From NCBI GenBank assembly GCA_026874595.1, contig CM049319.1, positions 14,411,601-14,475,600 of the forward strand: DNA of 64,000 nucleotides, written 5' to 3'. Within the stretch, counting starts at the first letter, position 1, and each line of letters starts with the position of its first letter. The notes below the pieces were generated by a model. It did not search any database. It saw nothing but the letters and a program-made list of their open reading frames with translations, and was not told where the DNA came from. Positions 46,401-57,564 of this stretch are shown here, piece by piece. This DNA comes from Sipunculus nudus. Its lineage: Eukaryota > Annelida > Sipuncula > Golfingiida > Sipunculidae. Position numbers and translations under genes: made by a program.

Positions 46401-49400
46401 TCGTAACGACTGGACCTAGAATCTCCGTTCTTGACACACAGGGAGACCCATGATAAGTCTCCATGGAAACCTGAAATTTGGTCTCTGTTACCCATATCCT
46501 TTGAGCTATGGCACTCCAAAGTACAGCTCAGAATAATGGAAAATTTGATACAAAAGCTAAAGTATCTGAACAACTAATGCAGAGATAACCATAATTGTTT
46601 GCATGGATATTGATCATGGAGTGTTTCATAAGTTTCTGCAGACTGGTGGCACCACCTGTATTTGTTCGTTTTTTTTTACGAAATTTTTCTGTATTTTTGA
46701 GACCTTTAAAGATATGAACATCTGTTAACAGGGCACAAATCATAAAAACTGGACCAAGAATCTTCATTCTTGACACACAGGGAGACCCATGAAAAGTCTC
46801 CATGGAAACTTGAAATTAGGTCTCTGTTACCCATATTCTTTAAGCTGTATGGGTCCAAAATACCCCCCCCCCATGAATAATGGAAAATTTGATACAAAAA
46901 CTGCAGTATTTCAATAACTACAACACTGATGGTCATGATTTTCGGCATACATATTGATCATGAGCTGTTCCATCAGTTTCTGCAGACTGGGTGTGCCACC
47001 TGTATTTTTGTATCCGCCAAAACGAAGTTTTGCGGATACTATGTTTTTGACCGAGTTCCTCAGCCGTGGCGGCGTTCGTTTCCAGAGAGCTCCTCAGAGA
47101 CTAATGGACCGATTTTTCCCAAACTTACACCTATTATCGGGTCACATTTGAACTGGTGCCTAACCAATTTGCATTGACCTCTGACCTTTCCTCTCTATCC
47201 AGTGTCCATTTGTGGGTCTGTTTCCACTCATAAACCCTCATATCTCGGGAACCGTTTGACCGATCAGGAAATAAAATTGATACAAATGTAGCCCTTGGAT
47301 TGCTTTATAACATACACAAAAAATGGTGGCCCCACCTGTAACCATGTTTGCACAGTGTCCATCTGTTCATCTGCCTTGGGTTAAAATCACTCATATCTCT
47401 GCAGTGAATTGACTAATTCACCTGAAATTCATCATGTGTATACATCCAGGATAGCTTTCTTGATTTTATGACAGGTGGCGCCACCTATGTTCACGTTCAC
47501 GCTGATGACATCCAAGCTTATATCTCGGGAACCGTTTGACCGATCAGGAAATAAAATTTATACAAATGTAGCCCTTTGATAGCTCTGTAACATACACAAA
47601 AAATGGTGGCGCCACCTGTAACAATGTTTGCACAGCGTCTGTCTGTTAGTCTGCCGTGGCCTAAAATTACTCATTTCTCTGTAGTGATTCGACATAACTG
47701 CCTAAAATTTTGCAGGTTTATACATCGTGGACAGCTTTCTTGATTTTATGACAGGTGGCGCCACCTACATTCTAGTTAACGCTGGACACATCCAAGCTCA
47801 TATCTCAGGAACCATTTGACCAATAGGGCCAAAATTGTGCATGTGTTTAGATCTCACATAGGTCTTTATCATACAAAAAACTGGAGGGGTTACCTGCAAA
47901 GATTTTTGCACGGTGTTTGTCTGTTTGTCTGCCATGGGCAAAAATCGCTCATATACATGTAGTGGTTTGACTTTTCTGCCTAAAATTTTGCAGGTGTATA
48001 CAACTTGGACAGATTTCAGGATTTGTGGTAGGTGGCACAACCTACATACACATTTAGGCTGCAGACATCCATGCTAATATGCAACATACCTCACTCTATT
48101 TCCCCTTGCCACTCAATCCATGCCTCACTATCCGATTTTGGCAGATACATGTAGTCACTTGTCGGTTACCCGTATTCTAGTTTTAAAAGTTTACACATTT
48201 TTCTCTATTTTTGAGATATATAAATACAGACTAAATCTTGGCCTGTTGGTTAATCTGTTTGATGCTTCAGTTGAATGGGTATATACTACCATTCTGGTGA
48301 TAAAATTTCCTTTTGTGAATCTCTTCCCAGTCAGCTGAGCGTCATGACCCATGGGTCACTTGTTTTTATTTGTAAATATCCAACAGAACCATTTTCACGC
48401 CCGCTCTAATTAAAATAAAAATATACAATTAAGGATTTCGTTCCACGATCAGTCTAACATTCCTTTTACATATATTGTCTTATCGTATTTGTGCTTCCAC
48501 AAAGAAAACACAAGGTAAAATGACCATTAATATCGGTTTAATTTGTCTGAGGAAGCCTGCCTTTCTCATGTTGACCTGGCTGTGTATTGTCAGCCGACTT
48601 GCCGACTGCCGGGCGTGGGTGCAGTCGGTCGGCCATGACGCATGGGCCCGCCAGGCGATTGCCGAGTCCTGCTTTGCACCTTCAAATTCCAGCCTGAGAT
48701 ACAACTATTTCCTCCTGTTCAACATACAACATTATGAATTTTAGTAATTAGCATGTATTTCATGCATTATATCCCCAAACCATCTTCATATTACAGTTGT
48801 ATTGACATAGTCGGCAAACTGGCGTTTCGGCAAAAAGGAATCGGCATGGTGGTAGTTGGCATTCCGGTATTCGGCAATCCGGCATGCCGGCAACCCACTT
48901 CGAACATACATATCATCTCAATTTGTGCAGGTCCTAAATTTTTCAGAATCTGTCTAATACGACCACCTGTCTGTTATGACCAATTGTGCCCAATCCCATG
49001 GGTGGTTGCCATTAGACAGGTTCAACTATATTTATTGATGTAATATATATGTATATATAAATATAGTTTGGATAGTTTTGCTTTGTGACTATGAATTTTT
49101 TTTTCAATTGCAGCTGAAGGTTTGTACATTTGGCCAGTTGTTTGTTCAGAATTCTTTTCCTTTATTATTTTGTTGTTGTAAACCCTTCCCTAATGGCACA
49201 ATCCTTTTCAATCAGACACAACCATGTCTATATCATAATTAATTCACATGAGACCTGTCCGGACAGATCAAATCATGAAATCTTCATGTGCAATTAATTA
49301 TGAAGGTTTTTGTTTAACTAATGAGTGTTTTTTAAATAACACACTTTATTCCGTCTCATATGCTGCCATCATGAGTTGCCAACTTTTGTCTATCATCTGT

Positions 49401-52400
49401 GTGTTCTTTCTTTTAATAAAACTAATATGAAATCCAAACTGTAGTCCATTTTTTTTCAAACTTAATAGGTGACAGTTAAAGTTGATGTTGGCAGTGCACA
49501 TTTTCAATCAATTTTGTCTGATCAATGTTGATGGAACATTAAATAATAAATATCAACAGATTTAGAGATTCATGCATGATGGACCTGGGAATCTTTTCTT
49601 ACAGTTTCTTCAATCATGAAATTATCTGGAAATAACAGTTTTGTAACAATTGGGCTGGATACTGCCTTTGATTTTTGTATTGCAGAATTTTTAATTTTTA
49701 TATTTGGTAGCATATTGTGACACAAAATTGGATATTTTCATTGTATATGTTTATAGGATACAATCATTTTGTGTGTATTCTGGTAATAATATGATAATTA
49801 ATTCAATAACATATTTATCTAATTACTACCATTTTTAAATACAGTTAACACAGATCAGTTTATTTATTTCACACAGAAAATATTTATAACCAATCAGTCA
49901 TCAACCATACTTGCACATGTGGGGACTAACCTTCGATCTTATGGTTTAACAAACCTAGTTGACCATTGCCTAATATATGACTTATGGTGTTTGAAGACAC
50001 AGTGGCAGTTACCATGGGATTTCAGTCTTTCACTGATCCTAATCCATTTAAACATTTGCATTATGAACAGAAACCTTATTTTTATGGCATAAATAGCTTT
50101 CAGTAATGTTTAACAAAGTATTTGAAATATCAATATATGCATGATATGCCTTATTGCAATATTCCAAATGTCTATACCAGTAATATCATGCTTTTTTTTT
50201 GTGATTGCCTTGGCATGAGATAATCTTCAATCCCTAGACATTTATAATGAACTTGCAGTTAAACAGAACATATACTCTAACTGTTTATTGAAGGTGCTCA
50301 TACGAGTAGTAAATTTATTCTGAACAGGGATATTGTCTAAAGTGTTATGTAACATGTAAAACTGCTGAACCCATGTTGACTTAGATCTTTCAATCATATA
50401 AAAACAAGATTGATCATGTCATACATTGATTCAATACTGACATTTATTTTATATCATCATTGCATAAAGGTATCAGTGTTTTAGAGTATGCATATAATTG
50501 ATTTTACACTTAGGCCCCAGCCGCCACACATATAAATCCATTGAACAATCATTTTTTTGTATGGCCTTAATATAATAAATGATTTTTATTGTTATTATTT
50601 ATTTTCTTCTGCAGTGGAAAAGCCATCTAAAGTGTCCTTTGGTACAACCCTGGACAGAGAAATCTTTCCGTCACATGTTCCACCAACCAGGTTTGGAAAT
50701 GACTTAACCCCGATCAGAGGGGCACCAAATCGTGGACCAGGCTGTTACGATAATGAAGAGGTAAGCATGTAGGATATTCCATATACCCTTAAATAGATAC
50801 ACCCCTCCTACCCTTTAAGTGGACTTGCCCATTTAAGGCTGGTTAATAAATTAGGTGGCCCAATGAGCCAGGGAGGAGGATGGAATCACTTGCTTAGGTA
50901 GCAGGTCTAGGGTGTGGACCCCACCCTATGGCTCTGAGGTGAGTCACTTAGGTGGTTGTCAGGGTCTCTGCATATAAGGATATTGAAGATGTTAAGCACC
51001 AGCAAAGTTGAGTAACCTGCAACCTCCACAACTTTAGAAAAGCGCATACCCCATTAAATGGCAGTGTAATGTTTTGGCATATAAATGATAATCATTCCTA
51101 ATTGAGAAAGACCTAAAAAATGCTAGTTATTGGTCTTGAAGTGTCGGGAATGATGCCAAGTGTGTCCTAAGGGGGGGGGGGGTCATAAATCCTAAGGAAC
51201 TCTGTATTCATTATATCTGAAATACCTAACTAGGAGTGGATTCAGCATGATACTGATCATAATAGAGTATTCATTAGGTTGTTTACAGCTTTTAGTCTCA
51301 CTGTATAGTTGATCTTTTTCTTAATAAGGGCTTCTTATCTTCACTTTTGTCAAATCTTTAAAACACTTGCTGATGATTGGATTTTGGAAAATACATGAAA
51401 TTTGTAATAAAAGCATATATGCCAAGGTAAAAAAAAAGGTAAAAGTTTTTTATCAATATTTTATATCTTCATTTGATTGCAAAAACTTTGATTCATTGAT
51501 ATCTAAACTCATACAAGATTAAACATTGTGTGCATTTGTATTTCCTTCTCAGCAAATTTTCATTTTTTAGGACTAGCTGAGAGGGAAAGATGTTTTGTTT
51601 AATGTTTCCTACTGTGCATCTGTAATTTTACTTTAATGCTTGTTGCAGGTTAGTAACTTCTGGTACCACGTCAAGAACAAAGTCACCAGCCAAAAAGGTT
51701 ACTCCCTTGGAGCAAGAACAGGTTCAAGGTTCCAGAGAGAGTATGCTGTAAGTATTATTTTATGTGTGCACTGTTAATCAAAATCAAATTCTGTTCTGAA
51801 AGGATAGTTTTTTTATAGCCTATAATTAACACTTGGTGTTGAAAGAGGTTAGATAAGATAAAATAAGCCTTTCTTCGTCATGCAAGACATGAAATTCAGT
51901 TTGCAAGCATTTGCAGCACATGTATAGATACCAACAGGTATTGTACATGAATCAAGTACAGACTTTACAGCACATCACAGATAATTATTGCACATCACTG
52001 GCATTATATTAAGTAGATCATGAAAGCAGTAAAAATGATGCATTATTATTAAAGCTTCCAATTCACTTACCTTTTGAAAAAGAACATATGTGATTTTTGG
52101 CATCCTCTGTGAATATATTAGTGATCTTAGAGTAATTCTTGTAATGAAAAGTTCTTATAACGCCTCCATGAAGGATGTATAAACTAGTTTATCAACAACC
52201 TGTTTGTAAACACAGCAATGTTAACAAATGGTAAAAACATGTAACCTTAGGTGGTAGGTTGCATGTATGCGGAGGTAGAAAGGTCACTTGTTTTGCAAAG
52301 CTCTGGCTTTTCAAACTTGCCGCCAGATGCCCTTGTTAAATATGTTTTGATTATTTTGGTGGGCCTCCACAAATTATATAAACAAAACAAGCAGCCTGTG

Positions 52401-55400
52401 TGCAGTGATATCCACGTTTTCTGGCCTATTTTTAGTTTATAAATGTCAGAGGTGATCAGCCCCTTTAAGCTCCTTGTCAGGATTTCAGTTTTTTCTGCAC
52501 AGGGCATGGAATAATACAAATTGTGTGACCTGTCATAAAAATATTGAACAAATTCTGTACAGATCATGTCTGAAAGATATGCTATGCCATTGCTTCAAAA
52601 TAGTGAATAGCATCTTATTGATTAGTGTTGTTTTCATATCTTTCAAAACGACAAAAAAAGATTGAAATTTGCAATACATACTGAGGACACATTAACTATA
52701 GCTTTACAAGCACCTGTCAATATAAGTCTTGAAACTTGTATGAAAGCAGCACGCACACAAACCCTTTTAATAAATATTCTATACTCCTGCTCTTTTTAAA
52801 TGTTTTAATACTTTTCTCCTGCAAGTCTTATACTATTTTTCATAGAATCCACAGTGCCAGCACTAGAAATGATGATATGTTTGATATATTAAAGGTCTCT
52901 GTAACACTTATTCAAAGGTGCCCATTTTTTACTGGGTATTTTAGATATATATGAAATACAGTGTTCTCTCCTTGAAATATTATAATTTCTGCCAAGATTT
53001 CACTCTGAAACCATTTCCTTTAGACTGTACACAGTAGAAATATATTTGCACTGGGCACAATCAGTTGCACAAAATAAAACATAAACAAAGCTTTCTGCTC
53101 TACTGTTATGAATAGACCAGCATCAAGAAATATGTTTGACCTGGATTAATGGATGACAAGTTTATCTTTCTTAGATTGCAATTTTTATGCATGAACAGAA
53201 TGGTACCTCCAGTCTACTCTTATCAAATAAGAGGTCATATTACGCTCCTCCCTCCCCCCCCCCCCCCCCCCCCCGACATTGTACTCACTTTGTCAACCTA
53301 TTATGACATTAGGCTATTTTAACATAGCCATGCTCCAGTCACCAGCAAAACATATACCACCTCATCAAGGAAGACCCCACTGCCATATTGTTGTTACATA
53401 TTTTTGCTCACATCCCACCACATACCAGCACACTGGCCTATGCATGAAGGGTTCCAGTCCGGTGTGTTGTCAGACTAAACATAATGTAACAACATTGGCT
53501 CTAGGACTGTCCTTACTGGGCTGATATCTATTTTGGTGGTGACAGGAACATGGCTACGCGCTTTAAGTGGCTGATTTAAAAAATGACTTCCATGAGGGAT
53601 AATATATGACAGTTGTAGAGGTAATTTCTGCATGTCAAACTGATGATTTGGTGATTTAGAAAGAATATGATGAACTTGTTGCCATGGAAATGTTTAATAA
53701 AAAAACCCAAAACAGTTAAAGAAAAAAACGAATTAAGGTTTTATCATATATTATTTCAATTCTAAGGCAATTGGAAAATGGTAAATATCAGCAAAAAATC
53801 ATAGTCTCAAAGGATTAAAGGGACTCCAGATGATTAACTGTGTCAAATTAACATACTACATGCAGAGAAGCCTGGCTGCACAATAACTGCACATTATATC
53901 TTTTATTAACATGTGTTGATTTAAATTTCAGTTCCTGACCCCAGCACCCACAGCCTATCAGACAGGCTGCACAGACCCGATCGAGTTCACACCAGCATAC
54001 AAGCCTTTCAGTGCTGCCGCTGCCAGATTCCCTGTCTACAGGAGAGACGTCGAAGAAGTAACACCAGGGTGAGAACTGACAACCTGTCAATCAAATCTTC
54101 ATCCCACCCCTCAGCACTGTAGAACCTGGGTAGACCCACTCTTGTCCTTAATTATTGTGGCTTTAGTTATCATTGCTCTGGAATTTTGTCTTTTCCCTTG
54201 GTTATTGTTCCTAAGAAAACAATAGTAACAGTTGCCAAAGGATTTAACAATAGTTCCTCAGTTGCTGTTTCCAAGGTACAAATATTAATGAGAATCTCTG
54301 TGATAGTAGTTTTTATTTTAACTCCATGTTTGATTTTAGATACCGGGACCTATTTGTCCTCTTAAAGAACCTAACAAAAACATTACTGGCAATTTCCCCA
54401 AAAAGAACATGTCAACTAGTGTTAATTTTTACAAGTTGTGCCGTTAACACCAATAGTGGACAGAAATTTGGGTGAAATATTATATCCAACCTGTGAATAA
54501 CTAATGTATTTAACCTTTGAATAATTAGTATCTCTGGAATTTTAGTTAAAAGCATTCCTGTTTTACCAACTCTTGCATTGGAAGAGGTCCAGGTGACTTC
54601 AGCCGGGTTTGTCAAGGACAGCATTTCCATGGGCTGAGTTCATCTGCTTGAAGGCATAGTTTCTGACAATTTATATGAAAATATGGAAAACTACACCCCT
54701 TATGACACATTTAAAAGTTTCTCAGACACTTCCAGACCAAATATGGTCATTTCTTAGGTTTTTCCACAGAAGAGTTGAGTGATTTTCGATACACTTTTAT
54801 TACAGAGCTGGAACATATGAACACGACACAACCCGAAACAGGAAGGTCACATGGCATCAAACATTCGGCAGTCAGCCCATCAACCTACCCTCCGTCAAAC
54901 AACACAGTACGATCTCCAGTAACACAGAAAAGGTAGGATCCCTGACCAAGCTCAAAGCATGGTGTCAATCACTGCTGTCATTTTATACCACTGTTTCTGA
55001 CCAGTGTACATAAACAATTAGTGTAACTAAATAGTTTTGGGTCCATGAATCTGAAAGTTTATGGGCAGTTATGACTAATGTACATGTATCTTGCTAGATT
55101 AGATGAAAAGAAATTCACATGGAATGTATAGATTTGTGTTTGTCTGTATGCGTGTGTTCATTCAGCTAAGTCATATATATGTATATATATATGTTTGTGT
55201 GTGTGTGTGTACTTATAAAATCTCAACGTTACTCCATGTCAGTATTGACCTACTCTGTCCACTACTGAAATTACAATTAACGAAGAATTGGTAATATATA
55301 TAATATATATATATACATGTTTAAATATGTATATATATTGTTGTGCTATTCTAATTTCTGCACTATTTAATTATCCAGTTTTCTTGTTCTTTTCAGTTGT

Positions 55401-55465
55401 TGAGCACCAAAGAAGAGAAAAAATACCAGCGTCGCTTGGCATACTTGAAACTCTACTACCAATAA
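37490..55465 (+). CDS. PIFO: Protein pitchfork (PIFO/CIMAP3), six exons, complete
   Basis: Pitchfork is a small cilium-associated protein linked to ciliary disassembly and to targeting at the basal body. Exons 37490-37496, 50615-50760, 51649-51747, 53932-54068, 54806-54932 and 55397-55465 join in one frame of 194 residues; the human protein is 191. Conserved blocks are FPSHVPPTRFGN, TPIRGAPNRGPGCYDNEE (the GPG-x-Y repeat of microtubule inner proteins), KGYSLGARTGSRF, ARFPVYRRD, PGAGTYEH, KVTWHQTFGS and the C-terminal RRLAYLKLYYQ. There are no membrane segments or signal peptide. The coding start is a 7-nt piece (ATGGAAG) with a good Kozak context, followed by a 13-kb intron; that first exon is the least certain part. 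RFX and FOX sites upstream fit a ciliary gene. Confidence 0.9.
37497..38885. other. PIFO intron 1, first part
   Basis: No exon recognised. Frames on either strand are short and unsupported. Confidence 0.45.
38894..39003. repeat. Two tandem copies of a ~53-bp unit
   Basis: CGCGTGTAGGTGGAACCGTGTGCTTACA..CTTC.GGATTAGTC occurs at about 38896 and 38949 with few differences. Confidence 0.8.
39004..40320. other. PIFO intron 1; relic of a DNA element
   Basis: CAGTCCGACCTGTCTGAACAACC (39799) with TACGACCAACTGG (39913) resembles degraded pogo/Tigger-type ends; similar runs occur at 48955-49025. The rest is unassigned. Confidence 0.35.
40322..41390 (+). mobile_element. Family A element, copy with both termini
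   Basis: The 5' hairpin AGCTCAGCTGACT-GTA-AGTCATCTGAGCT is followed by GTCCGTCTGTCC repeats and three units of about 335 bp. Each unit has GGCACAAATYGTAAC, GGAAACCWGAAATTAGGTC, GTTACCCATATCC and, in two of the three, a TGGTGGCGCCACC-like run. A unique 3' part then ends in CAGTCAGCTGAGCGTCATG and the palindrome TGACCCATGGGTCA. GCTCAGCTGACTG and CAGTCAGCTGAGC are exact inverted termini. Confidence 0.8.
41391..41854. other. PIFO intron 1, nothing recognised
   Basis: No coding signal or clear repeat between the family A element and the long inverted repeat. Confidence 0.45.
41855..42215 (+). repeat. Long inverted repeat, left arm
   Basis: Its reverse complement matches 48597-48905 over about 340 bp, including ACTACCACCATGCCGATTCC, GCCGACTATGTCAATACAAC and CTCAGGCTGGAATTTGAAGG. 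This arm carries an extra ~37-nt segment flanked by GGGCGGGCCC on both sides (42098-42155). Confidence 0.85.
42739..43955. mobile_element. Foldback (hairpin) element
   Basis: 42739-43030 pairs with the reverse complement of about 43450-43955. The outer arms share GGATCAATGGGAT, AGTAACCGTGACC, GTTCACTGAAGGG and TTAATTA; the inner arms are AG-rich on the left and CT-rich on the right. The loop contains two to three ~80-bp tandem units (GCAGA.GG.GATTCTTGCGTGT.TAAAA) at 43062, 43140 and 43216. No protein is encoded. Confidence 0.65.
44283..48366 (+). mobile_element. Family A element, longest copy, with a nested insertion
   Basis: Same 5' hairpin and GTCCGTC microsatellite as the 40322 copy, then about eight tandem units of ~335 bp (starting near 44370, 44705, 45048, 45385, 45720, 46058, 46393 and 46732). 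Adjacent pairs are nearly identical at two-unit spacing (44700-45500 versus 45720-46500), so the array grew by duplicating blocks of three units. It is interrupted at 47010-48175 by a family C element, then resumes with the 3' part and ends in CAGTCAGCTGAGC and TGACCCATGGGTCA. Confidence 0.8.
47010..48175 (+). mobile_element. Family C element nested in the family A array
   Basis: Starts with the hairpin TATCCGCCAAAAC-GAA-GTTTTGCGGATA and ends near TATCCGATTTTGGCAGATAC. Three units of about 250-280 bp carry ATATCTCGGGAACCGTTTGA, ATACACAAAAAATGGTGGC and ACAGGTGGCGCCACCTA-type runs. Family A sequence is continuous across it when compared with the 40322 copy. Confidence 0.7.
48597..48905 (-). repeat. 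Long inverted repeat, right arm
   Basis: Reverse complement of 41855-42215, lacking the 37-nt segment seen there. The arms enclose about 6.4 kb containing the foldback and family A elements. Confidence 0.85.
48906..50614. other. PIFO intron 1, last part
   Basis: TCTAATACGACCACCTGTCTGTTATGACC (48955) and its mirror GGTGGTTGCCATTAGACAGG form a small DNA-element relic. The rest is AT-rich, ending in acceptor TCTTCTGCAG. Confidence 0.45.
50615..50760 (+). CDS. PIFO: PIFO exon 2
   Basis: Residues 3-51. Contains KVSFGTTLDREIFPSHVPPT, then TPIRGAPNRGPGCYDNEE, the most diagnostic block of pitchfork. Donor GTAAGC. Confidence 0.95.
50761..51648. other. PIFO intron 2
   Basis: Contains a G-run (about 51170-51182) next to an inverted match to the 18490-18545 repeat (AGTGTCGGGAATGATGCCAAG). 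No exon. Confidence 0.5.
51649..51747 (+). CDS. PIFO: PIFO exon 3
   Basis: 33 full codons, residues 52-84: VSNFWYHVKNKVTSQ then KGYSLGARTGSRFQREYA. KGY(S/T)LGART is conserved in pitchfork. Acceptor TGTTGCAG, donor GTAAGT. Confidence 0.95.
52240..52460 (+). repeat. Family G interspersed repeat, copy 2
   Basis: Matches 20670-20925 (GGTAGGTTGCATGTATGC, GAAAGGTCAC, AACAAAACAAGCAGCCTGTG). The open frames here belong to this repeat. Confidence 0.65.
52461..53931. other. PIFO intron 3, last part
   Basis: Has a C homopolymer of about 23 at 53251-53275. No exon recognised. Confidence 0.5.
53932..54068 (+). CDS. PIFO: PIFO exon 4
   Basis: Residues 85-129 plus two bases: FLTPAPTAYQTG to YKPFSAAAARFPVYRRDVEE and TPG. 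The APF.V...RF..Y pattern is shared with human pitchfork. Acceptor AATTTCAG, donor GTGAGA. Confidence 0.94.
54069..54805. other. PIFO intron 4
   Basis: No exon or element recognised. Confidence 0.5.
54806..54932 (+). CDS. PIFO: PIFO exon 5
   Basis: Completes Gly130 and encodes 131-172: AGTYEHDTTRNRKVTWHQTF, GSQPINLPSV and the NTEK end. The PG-x-G-x-Y motif spans the exon 4/5 junction. Confidence 0.94.
55150..55345. repeat. TA/TG-rich microsatellite patches
   Basis: TATATGTATATATATATG with (GT)n at 55173-55211, and TA runs at 55293-55342, in PIFO intron 5. Confidence 0.9.
55397..55465 (+). CDS. PIFO: PIFO exon 6 (terminal)
   Basis: LLSTKEEKKYQRRLAYLKLY then YQ and TAA at 55463. The RR(L/V)AYL(K/S)LYY ending is the C-terminal signature of pitchfork. 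Acceptor CTTTTCAG. Confidence 0.95.
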   Translation: MLSTKEEKKYQRRLAYLKLYYQ

Positions 55466-57472
55466 TGCAGTGTATCATCTCAAATAGTTTCTAGATATCT
55501 TATTAATCTCAGACATGTGTCAGTTTTAGTATATCTCTTATTATCACATTTTATGTCACTGAAAAACAGTTCCATTTTAGAGCTCCTGTTCTAATGTGTA
55601 AGTAATATATTGACATCTCCTGTGTGATGACTCGGGGGAAGGGGGGGGGGGGGGTTGTCACTATTAAGATAGGATTAGTCCTGTGTGGTCGGTCGACAGG
55701 TAAAATTTTTTTTTTTGTAGAAATGTATGGGTTAAGAGTTTTTCCCTTTGTATGGCTTCCATAAGACTTTTGTTTATATTTTTTATACTCAGAATTTGAA
55801 CCATCGCACCCTCACTAAGCTTAATTTAAAAATCTTTAAAAGACGAATAAAAGATAACAAATTTTTAAAATAAATCTCCTGAATGCAGCCTAGTTCACAC
55901 AGTAGGTTAAAACATGTGACCATTTTTTGTATACTGCTAGTACTTGCTATATTATTCTGAAAAATAATAAAACTTTCAACACTGCCTCCTAAGGGGCAAC
56001 TGTAAATGATAGTAATATCAGGGATGTAATAGACGTAGCACACTTATGTCGTCATATACTAAAATAATAAAGAAAGTGGTTGTCATGGCATTGTGACAAC
56101 AGGATGGTTGTTAAATGGGAAGAGCATTAAGCTTTTTTACACTTCTAAATTGGAACTCTGGTAGAAACTGAAAATATTATGGTACTCGAGGCTACTGCAT
56201 GTTTACAGACATGTAGAAACACTCCCAGTTAGAAAATTGATTGCTGTCAGCATACTTTTATATGTCTGGGCAAGTCGAATCAATGTTTTAGTTAATCATT
56301 AAATGCTGTTATCTCACTCTATCATAAATGACATAAAACAACACATTTCTGTGTTACCACACTAGAATGGTGTGTCAGTGTTATGAGACTGATTGACGTA
56401 TAAATAGCTGTATAGACCAAATAAGATGAGTTGGAATGAAACACCAGCTTTGTAGAACTTTAAATTTCATTACCAGGGACTCACAAGATCATGTACCCTA
56501 GAAGGATGTTGTTATCATTAAATGTATTAATATATAATTTGTCTTTAGAATCCCGTGTCTATGTGTATTTATATGATTTTCTTTTTTTACAGTTTACTTG
56601 TGAATTATACATATTATCCAAAGATATTTTCTCATCACTAAGATTAATGTAGGACTGCTTCTTTGTACAACCAATGTACTTGTAATTTTATTAAACTTGT
56701 GCCAAAAAGTGCAAAGTCTAGGTATCCTAACCCCTTCACCTCCGTATATACTACAAAACCCACATAACCAATTGGGCCTATTATATGATCTGCCTGTTTT
56801 TGTCACTAAACGCAGTAAAATGATAGCCATGCAACAAGGATGACCAGATATAGTCTTGAAGGACTGCGTCTGTGTGTTTCTTTTATACATTTAAAATAAA
56901 TTTTCCATCATGAATTTCTCAGTTATAATATAATTTATAATTCTTAATCAAGCACCTGCAGTGCAGCAAAATGAAAAGTCAAATTTACTCATTTATGATT
57001 TTACTTCAATAAACAAAACAAAAGCATGAACATACAATGTGTGTATGTTAATTTAAAAAAATGAATGAAAAAAGGAGTAACATTCAAATATTAATTGGTC
57101 TTGCCGGAGAACATGGAAGCAGTGTCCGTTTGACTGAATATTACATAGATGCCTTATTTTAAGAAATCTAGGAATTGGATCCCATTGTAGTTCAGAGGTT
57201 CTTAAGCAAAGAACATAGCTCAGCAGTATTAATATTAATGCCAAATGTTAGTTTAATATGGTCTGTTAACTGATAATTTGTCAGTAACGTTTATGCCTTC
57301 ATATTCATACAGCAGTTTGTGGTTCACAGACAGCTTTACATGTATGTAATAAGTTTTATTAATGACTGAATATAGTTATAGTTTCAATTTCATTATTAAT
57401 TTCAATAAACCGATTTTACAACCATATAATACAGGAAATGGAAAATAATAAAACTGCTTGATTATATGATTG

Positions 57473-57474
<2 letters not shown>
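55466..57474. other. PIFO 3' UTR and intergenic
   Basis: AATAAA at 55846-55851 and later ones could end the PIFO mRNA. A G-run of about 15 is at 55638-55654. No other gene is seen. Confidence 0.5.

Positions 57475-57561
<87 letters not shown>
57475..57561. repeat. (TA)n microsatellite
   Basis: About 43 TA units, interrupted once by CG near 57527. Confidence 0.97.

Positions 57562-57564
<3 letters not shown>

Noticed and set aside
44288-46948. Repeated frames such as KDMGNRDLISGFQGDFSW and ETFHRSLSLLKMKILG
   Set aside because: They recur because the family A unit recurs; indels between units ignore codon phase and there is no start or splice context.
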